Shown here piece after piece: positions 1 through 11,757 of a DNA stretch of 64,000 nt. The notes under the pieces are model-generated. The model ran no database searches, had not been told where the DNA came from, and saw nothing but the letters and a program-made list of their open reading frames with translations. Each line of letters opens with the position of its first letter. Position 1 is the first letter of the stretch. The position numbers and the translations under genes are program-made. The stretch covers positions 55,504,029 to 55,568,028 of the forward strand of contig OX579633.1 in NCBI GenBank assembly GCA_951230915.1, written 5' to 3'. The DNA comes from Antitrichia curtipendula (Eukaryota; Streptophyta; Bryopsida; Hypnales; Leucodontaceae).

Positions 1-2242
1 AAGTCCAATGCGTGTCCCAACTAGTCAAGCTATATAATTTTTTGTTGTTTTCATATGTGTACTTGTTTGTGCTAGATGTGATGAAGAGATTGTGTTTGAA
101 TAAGCCAATGGTCAAAAATTTGAGAAGTCCTATTTGGTGGAGCTATAATGAGAGGATTAATTGATAATTTGAAAACGGAAATGTTACATGTGATGAAAGT
201 TTAGTTTGGATAGTTTGAAAAAGAAGATCATGTTGGAGTTCTAGGATTATTATGTGAAGAATGATTGATTGATTTTATGATGTGGAGAAGAGGTTGAGAG
301 AGTTTCAAAGTTAATTGTGAGAAGTGTATGGAGATGAGCAAGCTGTTGTAATGAATTCATATTTTTGTAATGGTGATTTTAATTACCAATTTGGTTAATC
401 AAAGCAAAATTACATACCAAATTGGTTGCTTGTTGTGCATATGACGGATGCGAATGTGATTGTGTCGTTGAATTAGTAGTTAGTGTGCCGGAGTGTGTGT
501 TAAGTTAATTGTTTGAATTGCAAAAATAATCGAGTGAAGTGTCGTTGTATTAATGTTTTTGGCTATGAAATTCCAAGTTGGATTATTGAATTTAAGTTGA
601 AATATTTTGATTTTAGATATAGAACCTATTAGCATAGATTCCCTACTTGAGCGTCTCCCTTGGAACAAACTTATTATACTAAATGGGTAATTTTTTGAAT
701 AGGTCATTATTCTCCTTCAACAATTATCTTTCAATCTTGAACCTAAGTCTGCTTAACAAATTTTTAATGAATGAAAACTAAATGTATGTTTGAAAATTTA
801 AAAGAAATCCTAGTCTTTCAGCTCAAATTTATATCACGTAGAATTCAAAATTCAAAATTTGAAGAGAAAATTTTATAAGTTATGAAGGTTCAAAGCCAAA
901 AAATGTAATTGAGCAAGGTGCAAAAAAACTTGTTTCCTTCACGTTAAATGCAAATATCTTGCAATCTACAAGGTCAAAGTTTGTAAAATTTCTTCCACAC
1001 ATTTTCATACTAATCTAGTATAAGATCCTATAGTTAGATATAGAAGAAAAACAAAACATTTTAGTTTTTTTTCTACTTGTTGCTATAGAGATGACAATTT
1101 TGACTAGTTTTTGATGGAAAAGAGGCCTTGGGACTTTAAAGGTTTAGGTTGATTTTGGACCTTAAGGCTCTAGAGCCCTCTCTTAAAGGCAAGGCCAATA
1201 AATGATGCTTCATTAGTCATCTGTAGACTAATGTAAGATCCAGTGCTTTCATATATTGAAAAACAAATAATCAGCTTTTCTATTTGAATGACTAAAAATC
1301 AATCATTAATTTATGTCAATCAATAATAGGAGTTATTCCTTAAACTTATAAAATTGCTTTCCATTTTGAGCCCCCCAAATGCAAAAAAATGATCACTTCT
1401 ATGTCATAATCTTTCAAAAAACAAATTATAAAAAGTAACAATTATAACCACATGATCATAATTTTAACTTTATTTAAAACACATACAAAAAGTTTCAAGA
1501 CCAAATCCTTATCATTTAAAAGATCTACAAACTCAAAATTAAAAATATTTTATCTTTCATCGCGTATCAATAGGGGTATCCCAAATTCAAACTCCAATAC
1601 AAATTAGAGCATATTGAGTTGAGTTTGCATCTTTTAGTGTGGTGTAAATGCTTGGGTTGGAAACTAGCATAACCAAAATCAGAACTTAAATTCACTTTAT
1701 AAAAACTTCTGCATTCTTCATGACAATGATCCCACTGAAAAGAATAAAACATCCAATAGCGTCAAAAAGCCATCAAAATTTCAGAAATGCCTTTTTCATC
1801 AATCCAAACAATAGATTGATGTATTGCAACAACAAAAAGTGAGATAGAAACAAAAAGTGAGATAGAAAAAGAAATTTAATTATTTTTAAAATTTTAATTT
1901 TTACAACCTGAAAGAGATGATTTTTCATACCATTTTTGTCAAGGAAGAATGTATTCAAGTAATCACCTTCCCCGCCAAGTTGCAATTCCTCACATGTCCT
2001 TCAATAATTGCAAAAACTAAAATTTTGAGGCCAAATCACCCCCCAAAATTCATATAAAATGCATCCCACCCCTACATGTGCATGCAAACTATATTTCCAA
2101 ATTTGCATAAATAATAAGCATCTAAAAATATGAATCTTATGTTCAAGCAAGTCAAAAATCAAACTCCGGCAATTGACTGAAACCTCAAAAACAACACAAT
2201 GTGATTGCAATGAATACTACGGGTTCACACAAATTCGACCAA
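1..2242. other. AT-rich intergenic DNA, no gene seen
   Basis: No open frame of useful length or recognisable motif was found. About 890-1150 contains text shared with the dispersed repeat family described at 6553 (a stretch reading roughly 'ataagatcctatagtta' and a closing 'gggactttaaaggttta'), so part of it is probably a decayed copy of that family. Confidence 0.5.
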
Positions 2243-2483
2243 ATGCCATATTTAACTATTTTTGGACTTTGCAAAGTCCAAAATTGGTAAAGGGACATCT
2301 AAGACAATTGTAGACTTTGACTTCTATAGATTTTATGAATGTAGAAATGATATAGATTTTGGACTAGGTGGTTTGAAAAATGTACAACAGGTTTAGATTT
2401 TAGATATCTATGACATCGGGAGATCTCCCAATGGACAAAGTCCAAAATTCTCTTAAAAGTCCAAAAGTAGTTAAATATGGCAT
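2243..2483. mobile_element. MITE, about 240 bp, with 25-bp terminal inverted repeats
   Basis: The ends are near-perfect inverted copies: the left end starts ATGCCATATTTAACTA and the right end is its reverse complement, with the match continuing through a 'GGACTTT' block. A 4-bp CCAA lies immediately outside both ends and could be a target-site duplication. There is no coding capacity. The superfamily cannot be assigned with confidence. Confidence 0.65.
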
Positions 2484-2689
2484 CCAACATCCACATGTAC
2501 CCATATTCTTCTATTTCCATGCTCTGTGTTTCAAAATTTTACATTCTAGAGTGATATTTTTTCATCTGAAATTGTGCTGGAGTAAGGTAGCTCAGGTTGC
2601 ATTCATAACGTTTTCCATACATCCATTGCAATTATTATTGCTCAACATTCACATAGGGTGTCCATCTGTCCCACATATGTCATCCCGGG

Positions 2690-3200
2690 TACGTCCTCGG
2701 CCCGATGAATATCACGGATGCATACATTACATTGAACAAGTTTTTTTTGAAGGGGACCCGTACTAACAAACTGACATTGCACACTATATAAATATCTACG
2801 ATTCATGTAGATGAATAGTTATCGAAGTGTCCCAGGGGCTGTACATCATGTTTCAAACATCTACCGTTTTCCACAATAAGTCCCTTTTATTTGTTTGGTC
2901 CCCTCCATACTCCGCATCTAGGAATTGGAGGATTTGGGTGCACTTAAATGATGCTCTGATGGCACCGACCAAGAGGCAGGGGGAACTGTCAGTGCAACGG
3001 TCGGGCAGAAAGGATACAAGGGTGACACCTGGCTGAAGCCGCATCAGTGAGGGAGCCCTGTAGCACCGGAAAAACCAAATCTGACATGTGCAGGGGAAGT
3101 ACATTTTGTCATTCAGTTGCCCCGCTTTAGCTCCGGGATTTTTTGGGTGTTTTTTTCCTTGTGGGTAGCGCAACACACGTAAGGTACCCGAGAAGGCAGG
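2690..3200. other. GC-richer island with short open frames, unrecognised
   Basis: This stretch is clearly richer in GC than its surroundings and has overlapping open frames on both strands (for example 2853-3176 minus, about 107 codons). None shows a domain I recognise, and there is no convincing start or splice context. It may be a fragment of a decayed retroelement or host gene. Confidence 0.25.
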
Positions 3201-3219
3201 CGAGTCAGAGAACTTGAAT

Positions 3220-4135
3220 CATTCATGCTTGTGCATCCATCCTTCGCTAACATATCAGTGTGCCATATCAGTGTGCCATGTGCCATGTGCTGTTGCCACA
3301 GCCAAAATAAAAGTAAAAGTAATTTCCTAATACTTTTAATTCAAAAAACTTCGAGGATCAGTAACTTTCACATCGTGAGTTGGTAAGGTAGCCGACCTCA
3401 TTTCGACCATTTAAGCAATTATGCATATTTGGAGCACAAGTTTCTTGAATGGAGAAATTTTCCCATGTACAGAAATAGAGTTTAGAAGGATTCTATATCT
3501 TTTTCAGAATATTATTTCCCAATACATAAATTACTGTGAATTTTTTAGTTAAGGGTTTTGTTTAACCTATTCTTATCATACAGGTCTTCCTATTCACAAC
3601 CACAGGTTGGTTGCAAAATCGACCAAGACTACAACCAATTGTAATGTGCTACGACTGTATTGGAAACTGTGCCATAATTAATCATTGTTTTTCTCTTGCT
3701 GATTGAAAAAAGAGTAACCTATATAACGAGAATAGGTCCCTAGTCAAAATGAAGTCGGCTACCTTTTAGCCCATGCACCCTTCCTTGTAGAGAATGCAAC
3801 TTGGGGGCACACAGTTTAAGATTTTTTTCACTGTAATAAACAAAACAAAACAAACAAACAAATAGCCTAATTTAAGATATGGATATATTAGTATGCCATG
3901 TGCCATTGCCACAATATAATAAAATAAAAATATAAGGAATTTTTCAATTTTATAATTCATAAAAAATTTGAATTCAATATCTTTTCTATCATGAGTCGGA
4001 ATGTCATGTAACAAAGCCTGTGCACCCTTCCTTGCATAAAGCTTTCCGGTAGTACAAGAACACAACAAGGGGGTGCATGGTCCCTTAAATCTCATCATAA
4101 CAAACAAACAAACAAAAAACGAACAACCTAATTTA
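3220..4135. repeat. Diverged direct-repeat cluster
   Basis: Several text blocks occur twice in the same order. A 'tgtgccat...ttgccaca' block followed by an A-rich tract and a 'ttt(c)atcatgagt' block appears near 3260-3390 and again near 3890-4000. 'gcacccttccttg' appears near 3775 and 4021. An (aaac)n-like tract followed by 'cctaatttaag' appears near 3840-3875 and 4100-4135. This is consistent with degenerate duplications of about 240-630 bp. Bases 3430-3720 also resemble the TOPORS intron segment at about 32320-32580. Confidence 0.55.
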
Positions 4136-5132
4136 AGGTATGGATCTTCTTAAGGGCTAGTTCTATTGTCCTATTTCTAGCATCATTTCAAGCCCATTTG
4201 ACCTTGAAATTAGATATAATTTATTATTAATATATTTTTATTACATGATATTATGTATTTACAAGTGGAAAATTACAATGACAATGAGGTTTGTAAAAAA
4301 AAATAAGGTTATGATGATTTTTTAGAGAAAAAGATGAATATAAATTGTTATATATACAAGAAAAATATGATTGGCTTAAAAAAAAATTGAAGGTGTAAAT
4401 AACAAAAAAATTAGATGTCGGGTATAATTTGAGAGATAAATGAAAAACATTTTTTTATAAGGAATCCTAATGTTCCAGATTTTTTTATAGAAAGTGAAAT
4501 TCTTGTTAGTTTTCTAAAGTAAATCAATAAAAAAAAAACATCAATTGCAGAAATTATTAGAGTACTTAGAATTTCTTTTTAGGACTTAGAAGGAGACGCT
4601 CCAATAAAAAATAGTTTTTTTCCATCCAAAAATGTTGTCTAAAGTTGGGTAGCAACTATAAAATGTTTGATTGGAGATTTTGGGGTTAAACATTAACATT
4701 CTTACTTGAGTCTGATTACAATTGCAATTAGGGCTTATGATCTCTACAACTTAGGTGACTCTTTATATTTAATTTCAATTTATTTTACATTCATTATGAA
4801 GACCTTCATTTCCTTTTTGGTATAATAAATTGACTTGTATCTATATTAGAGTTAGAGAATGGAATATCATGTTAGAGGTTGAAAGATGCTCATAATTTTT
4901 AGAATTATGGTTCTTATTTGTGCAACTAATAAAATTCAAACATTATAAACCTCTATTGTAATTGTTTTTTGTACATGCAAAATAATGTAGGTCTAATGTA
5001 AGCTACCATTTAGTGTGAATTTAAAATTTAATAAAACATTTTAAAACCTGTTCAAAAATTGACATAAGAACTGCAAAAAGATTTCCTATTCAATTTTATT
5101 CTATAGGAAGATACAATAATGGATTTCCTACA

Positions 5133-6109
5133 TTAACCCTAGACCGCCCATGGCCGGTTTGGATTAAAAACAATGTAGCTTTTGAAGTGCTAAAAATCTA
5201 AATGAGAATAAGTTATACAGATCTTTACCATACAATCTTGTAGTAAACATGCTGTAGATGATGTGGAACAAATTTGGAGTCATTTGACCGAATGGATTGA
5301 AAGATTATAATGTTCTAGTGTTGAAAAAAGATGCTGAAATTTTCCTTGCAACACACTTGGAGGTGAATTTGGATTCCTAAACCTACTCAAATGAAAAAAC
5401 TTGAAATTACAAAGTGATTCAAAACCAACATATAAACACATTGGTGAAAAAAAATATCATTCAATTGACTCAATGTGTTTGCAAAATGGCTTGCAAACAT
5501 CAAAAAATAGGCAAGAAAAGTTGCAAAAAACACACATGAGGCTGAACCTCCATCTACTAAAACGCTTCTCAGTAACTCATAACTTCTTGGATTGATATGA
5601 AATTTTAGCCACACAAACTAGACAAGTATGCGCAACCTCTCCCAAAAAAAATATTGGAAATGGACAATGTATGAAGAAGATATAGGCCGCCAAAGTTCAC
5701 TGAAGTCCAAGAATGGCGGAATTTTGAATTTTGAATTGATCCCAAACATTCAAAAGAACTTGGATTGACATGAAAATTTCACCACAATAACTAGACTTCA
5801 AGGGGAATCTAACCCAACAAATTTCATTGAAACCGAACATTGGATGAAGGAGATACAAGCCCCCGAAGTTGCAGCCAAGAAGTGCACTTTGGTGAATCAA
5901 ATTGAGCTTGTGAACTTCGATTGGCTTCTAAAACATCATTACCTTTTGGAATGATTTGAAAATTTTACCACACAAACTAGAAGAAGAGGCGCAAATTCTC
6001 CAACAAGTTTTATGGAATTTGGACATCGAATGCAAAAGTTACAGTGGTTTGAATTGAACTCAGAACTATGTGAGGACACTTTTTGTCCACTTGGGCGGTC
6101 TAGGGTTAA
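5133..6109. mobile_element. Non-autonomous DNA element, 977 bp, 17-bp perfect inverted repeats
   Basis: The element starts TTAACCCTAGACCGCCC and ends with the exact reverse complement at 6093-6109. Inside are three diverged tandem units of about 175-185 bp, each marked by a 'ttggattgatatgaaa...ccacacaaactag'-like block near 5585, 5758 and 5944. There is no transposase. If the outermost TA on both sides is the target duplication, a Tc1/mariner-type origin is possible, but this is inference. Confidence 0.65.
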
Positions 6110-6552
6110 GCACACTTGAGGGATAATTTACTCATAAATAGTATAGCTACACAAAAACCCTATTGGATCACCAAATCTTCATGCTAATACTTGTTTTTTT
6201 AGCTCAAATTATATGCAAGCAAGCATAAATGAAATAATACAAAATAGGACGCTACATAGCTACAAAAGACTTTGTCCTTGAAGTGAACTACAATATTGGG
6301 TCACCAACAACGCTAGCATGTGAGTCTAGAAATGAGAGCCTATGAGCCTTGAGCCTAGGTGTAAGTAGGAACTCTACAAGTCAACTATTGAAGGTGTCTA
6401 TAACGTGCATATTTATAATATAAGTACCATTTAACCATGAAAGGTGCTTATAACATAGACACCTATAATATAAATATCCTATAACTACAAAAGGTGCCTG
6501 TAATACAAGTACCTATATTATATGAGCCTAGGCTCCAGGGCTCATGGGCTTA

Positions 6553-7139
6553 TTAACCCCTAAAGTCCCGATTATTCCCTTGGGGGACAATTTGGGTCTG
6601 GGTAGGTTCCTACTGTCTCAATTTGAAATGAATTTTTTTGAGATTTTTTGAGGTTGTGTAGCTTTGCAAGAGCTTTGTGGATATATAATTTTTGGTTCAA
6701 TCGGATGCCAGATGAAAAAATTATGGCACAATGAGCAAGAAATGGAGATTGGCGGGCAGCCCCCAAAAAATCACAAAAAGTCAAAATATTTTTTTTTGAA
6801 TTTTTTTCCTAAAATATTATGTTTTTACCTATACCTGAAGCTTTGATTCATTCTATTTGGACTAGGGTGAGAAAGTTATGGACAATCTTAGTTTTTCAGG
6901 CAATTTAAGCATCTTCTTGAAAAAAAACTTTTTGTTCAACTTTGAATGCTAATATCTTCCAATCCGTACGGTGAAATTTGATGAAATTTTTACTATATGA
7001 TCTCAGACAAGTTAAGTACAAGATCCTACGGTTAAATTCCCCAAAAAACAAAAAAATTGGTTTCCTTAAGTGAATACAACAAAAGTGGTAATTTTGAGTG
7101 GTTTTTGGCAAAAAACACCCTCGGCTCTTTAGGGGTTAA
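6553..7139. mobile_element. Dispersed repeat family, best copy (587 bp), ends TTAACCCCTAAAG
   Basis: The two ends are inverted copies of TTAACCCCTAAAG (13 of 13), followed by a weaker match. The interior has landmarks such as 'gatcctacggttaaat' and 'aatgctaatatcttccaat', which recur with divergence at about 890-1150, 8700-9015, 9840-10040, 35415-35999, 38880-39247 and 40664-41080. It is non-coding and behaves like a family of non-autonomous DNA transposons. Confidence 0.6.
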
Positions 7140-10072
7140 GATCCTAGGCTCACATACTAGCACCTGTGATTAGGTCACTTTTCTAGATTATCTTCAGTTT
7201 GAGGTAAGTTTTGACATAAATAATTTAAAATAAGAGATTTGAATGTTTAATTTGAAAATTATTAATTACAATTATTTAGAAATACAAATATCCACTTATC
7301 ATAGTGAATGAAAAATATTTAAATGGATAAAATTTGCTCAAATGAATAAAATCTTTGGGAAAAAAGTATTTCTTAGTGATAAAATGTTATAAACAAGTTA
7401 AGAGGACTCTTAAAAAATTTGTTTTGTCAATTGTGTGATGAAACTGACCTTGGACTAGCGTACTCAAATTTCTTCACGTACACTATAGAGACAGTGAGGT
7501 TTTCTTCAATGCAAGGTTTCTTTCTCTTTCGACTAGGGCTTTTTTTTTAATTTTAAAAAAAGTGTCAAAATGGCGATATAGAAAGTGGTGAAAATTTATA
7601 GTGGTGCTCCAAATTTCAACATTCATCCACATATTAAATAGAAAATATTAAATTAGCACATATCACATGTGTATAATTGGGTTTTCATCTACAATCTGGC
7701 GATTTCATCTGAGATTTTTTTTTAATTTCTAATTTTTTTGGTGATTTCATCCAAGTTTTTTTGACATATTTTTGGCATTTTTTAGCCAGATTATTTTCCT
7801 GGTGCAATCTGGCACCAGAAAGTAAAAAAAAAAAGCCTTGCCGTTTCAACTACTTGAGCCCATTGACAAATAAATAGTTATACACCGATGACACCTCTCC
7901 ATGCATTTGTTGTGGGTAAAAACAATTTTAATAAGTTTCTTTTATTTTTACTAAAAAAAAATTTGAATCAAATGCATCATTCATTTCTAACTCATTTATA
8001 TGAATTTTTATTTAAAAAAAACTCAGCTATACAAAATTGTCCTAGATTACTATGCCAATGTGCTGAATTTTTTCGAGAAACATTGAAGTTGCAAACTAAA
8101 GATTATAGCCATCTTAGGTTTAAAATATTAAATGTATTTTTGACATGGCTTATAGTGTCAATAAAATTTCACTTGTCATGCACTGAAATTTTTGCACTAC
8201 TTATATATTTTTTTGATAGTTGTTGCATCCCATGTCATATTAGTTATATACTTGACAAAATTCTGAAATAGAGGAGGATTTTTGCACACATTTTCTCAAC
8301 TGCCAATTGTGCCCAAAAAAAACTTTGGATAGCACACTTTTGATCCAAGAACCCAATCATGAAATAATAATATTTCCACATGGTACAAATTCACACCTTG
8401 TGCCTATGTTCCGGAAACATCCATTAAAAAATGACTTGGTCTACATGAAACTATTGGCCAAAGTTCCATTTATCCCTTTAACAAACAATTGGTCCTTGAG
8501 GGTGGTTGAAACAAAACGGATTACCTTGCATTATTGGCATGTTTGGTACTAATTAGTTTTCAAGCCAAGAAAAGCTGAAAAAAATCTGAAAATTATTGTC
8601 CACATTTCTTGAAAATTAATAGATATAACAATGAATAGGATAGGTTCAACTTCAATCTTCTTTGAGAGTTACTTTGTTCATCTCCAAGTGATCAAATAAA
8701 AATAAAATCATTTTAATCCCTCAAGGACCACGACCTTTATTCTGTCAAAAAACATTCAAAGTTGTCATTTCTATTGCAAGAGCAAAAAAATTTGAATTTT
8801 TTTTTGCACATCTAATCATAGGATCTTACACCTAACTAGTATGAAAATTTGTGGAATAAATTTCAATATTTTTGACCGCATAATTGCAAGTTATCTGCAT
8901 TTAAAGTGATAAAAATAAATTTTTTTGCACATTGTAGGAATAAATTACTTGACTTTAAACCTTCTTAATTAAAATTTTTTGCCTTAAAGAGTTTTGAGGT
9001 TTAACCTTTAAGCACTCCGACGTCCAATTTCTGAACGATGAATAGATTCATATTCTTGTTTATTGCTTGTTGCTGCTTGGATGGAAGTCATCTTAATTTG
9101 TGGAGATACTTTATTAAATTCTTGTCCTATCTATCAGTTTGATTTGGTGTTATTAGAGTACATATTTTTCTAAAATTACAAATGCAAAAGTATGCCAAGT
9201 GGTTGACCAAGTCAAAATTGCATTGACTCTAGTTCAAAACTGGATTTGCAAAAATGAGGTCATACATGTAAAGAACACAAAAATTCCAAAAAAACACCAT
9301 ACCAAGAGAACCTCCTTTCAAATTTATTCCAACAAGTTTTACTCCAAGAATGATAATATTTTGCTTGTAATTAAATTGTGAAGGAATTATAAAATTTCTC
9401 TTTCAAAATTCATAAAAAAATATTGTTGATAGCATTGGTGAATCTAATTGTATGGATGGAATCCAAAATTCAAAATCTAAAACTTTTATTTGTACATCAA
9501 TTCCAAAATATTCTTCCAATTTGTAGTTTATAAATTATAATGTTTTTTTCTAAATTGTGAATTGTGGAGAAGACTCTAGATGTTTAGGGGTTAAATCTTT
9601 ATGGTAGAGGATTGAGTTGAAAGTCTAGGAAAAAAATGAAAACTAAAAAAATAATAATTTTCATTCTTCAAAAAATTGTTAAGTAAAATTAGATACGAGA
9701 TAGTAGGAAAATCTAAATTACTAATATTTCTAAGATAGAATTAAAATGCATTAATTTCAATGGTGAGATTGTTCTAGCAAGAAAACTAAACCATGTGGAA
9801 TTTTTATTTTATTTTTTATTTTTAAATTGTAAAAATTGCATTCAGAAATGAATCCTAAAAGTTATTATTTCAAATAGATCCTTAGATTGCCCCCAAAACA
9901 AGATTGTCCATAACTTTCACATCTCTTATTCAAATGAAATGAATAAAAGCTTTCCATGTAAACAAAAGTATAATTTATGAGACAAAAATCAAATTTTGTA
10001 ATAAATTTTTTCTTTTTGCTACCTGGTCTCTTCAAAATAATTAAAAACACATAAAAGAATTACTCTAAGCTA
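7140..10072. other. AT-rich intergenic DNA with decayed repeat copies
   Basis: The longest open frame (7888-8271 plus, 127 codons) is low-complexity AT-rich sequence without a recognisable domain, so I do not call it a gene. Segments 8700-9015 and 9840-10040 are partial, diverged copies of the 6553 repeat family. Confidence 0.45.
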
Positions 10073-10613
10073 CTCCCTACGTCTCAAAATAAATTTGGTG
10101 TTTCTAAATATACTTGTCTCAAATTAAATTAGAAATTGACTCTCCACAATTTGATGGACAACAACTAAAGCTAGTTTGAACGCCTTGAAGCAAAAAAATC
10201 CATAGATATCACACTTTAAAGATTAATATATAGCAACTCTATTTCTACAAAGGGAATTGAAACGCAACCTCTAACCAACCAAAGACAAAGAATTCAATTC
10301 ATAGAATTCAACCTTCAACTATATCAAAGTTGCTATTAATAAATTAGGACGTCAATGGACATCACTGCACTACTATTGCTTGGAAAGTGATCAAAATTAA
10401 TACCACTAGAACAATTCTAAAAAAGGCAAAACTTTATTACTCTTGTTGCTTGTTTTTAACATGCACCACTTTACTATTGACTTCCATTATTTTCATAGCT
10501 AGTGGGGTTTAGTATAAACTACAATAAATTTCAATCATTTGAAAATGGAAGTTATTAATGCATTAATCTAGCCATTTTTAGGGAATCCCAAATTTATTTC
10601 GAAACAGAGGGAG
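10073..10613. mobile_element. Stowaway-like (Tc1/mariner) MITE, about 541 bp
   Basis: The left end CTCCCTACGTCTCAAAATA and the right end (read inverted) CTCCCTCTGTTTCGAAATA are imperfect inverted repeats that continue into AAATTTGG on both sides. CTCCCTCYGT is the hallmark Stowaway terminus of plants. The base pair before the left end is TA, the expected target; after the right end it is TG, which would be a mutated copy. It is non-coding. Confidence 0.75.
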
Positions 10614-11757
10614 TGCGATATTAAACATGAAATAAAATATTAAACTCAAGGTATCATATTAACTCATTTAAAACATGTGTTATTGTAAAGTCATGACTTA
10701 CTCCTTTGATACATCACAAAATTCATTACAAGAAGCCACTTTACAAGAATTTCTTTTACATTTCTTTTACATGAATTTCTTTTACATGATGTAAATTCTA
10801 GTGTAACCCACAATAATTGCAAATAGAAGTGTAACTAAATGCAAGTAGGGACCAACTGCATTGCCTTCCTCAACCCCTCCGTAATCCTTTTGTAGAACTT
10901 GAAATTTCAGTGGCTCGTCTTTTCCCAATACCCCATGAGTACACTTTATCTCATGATTTCGATTTAGTACTCCGTATTAAATAAGCCATAGACAACTCCA
11001 GAGTAAAAGTCATGTTCATATTCCCCAACCAACTATCTTCCGACCTTTTACGCTTTACACGGCAGAAGAAATGATGAAAGGCCACTTTTTCCAATTCCAC
11101 AGTGCAGCTCCAGAGTCCAGAGTTCTTTTCAAGCATATCCATCTACGTAAGTGACTTTCTTCCATCGTCATCAAGTCCACTGCTTTTTAGCAATACTGGA
11201 GCGCCCAATGCTGCTTCAAAAAGTTCAGCACCCCCATGTTCAGGGACTGCAGTCATCTACAAATTACAGATTCTCCTTATCTGCATTGAGAAGCTTAAAG
11301 CCAATCTTATTGCAACCAATCAATCAATGAGGTAGCCAACATAGAACATATTAAACTTAGAACATGTCATGCATAAATCACAAATACAAGCTTCAGTTTG
11401 TAAATCAAATCTGCTTCCCTGATACCTCATATACATTATAAAAATACAAACAGCGCATTTGCTGGAAATGCACACCCCAAAACGAAGAGCGATTGTGTTC
11501 CCAAAACGTATCTCACCTATCGTTTCCAGTATGCCGAGATATGATACAATGTCGCTCAATTATGTACAAATCCAGTTCTTGGATAAAAGAGTACACCTAC
11601 CAATCCCACAATTACACCACGTGGTCCAACTGCTATTCAAAATGATTCGTAGCAACGGATACGACTCCTACACCTAAACAAGTGCCACATTCATGTTGAT
11701 CATTTGCAAGGATTTCATCAAAAGAGCAAGTCTTGATCCGGCGACTCCACATGAGCA

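Noticed and set aside
3838..3862. CRISPR-like or satellite array of aaac repeats
   Set aside because: It is only a short (aaac)n microsatellite; there are no regular spacers, and the window is eukaryotic.
7888..8271. 127-codon open frame in an AT-rich stretch
   Set aside because: The composition is dominated by Phe, Leu, Lys and Asn from AT-rich DNA, there is no domain, and no gene-like rise in GC or splice context is seen.
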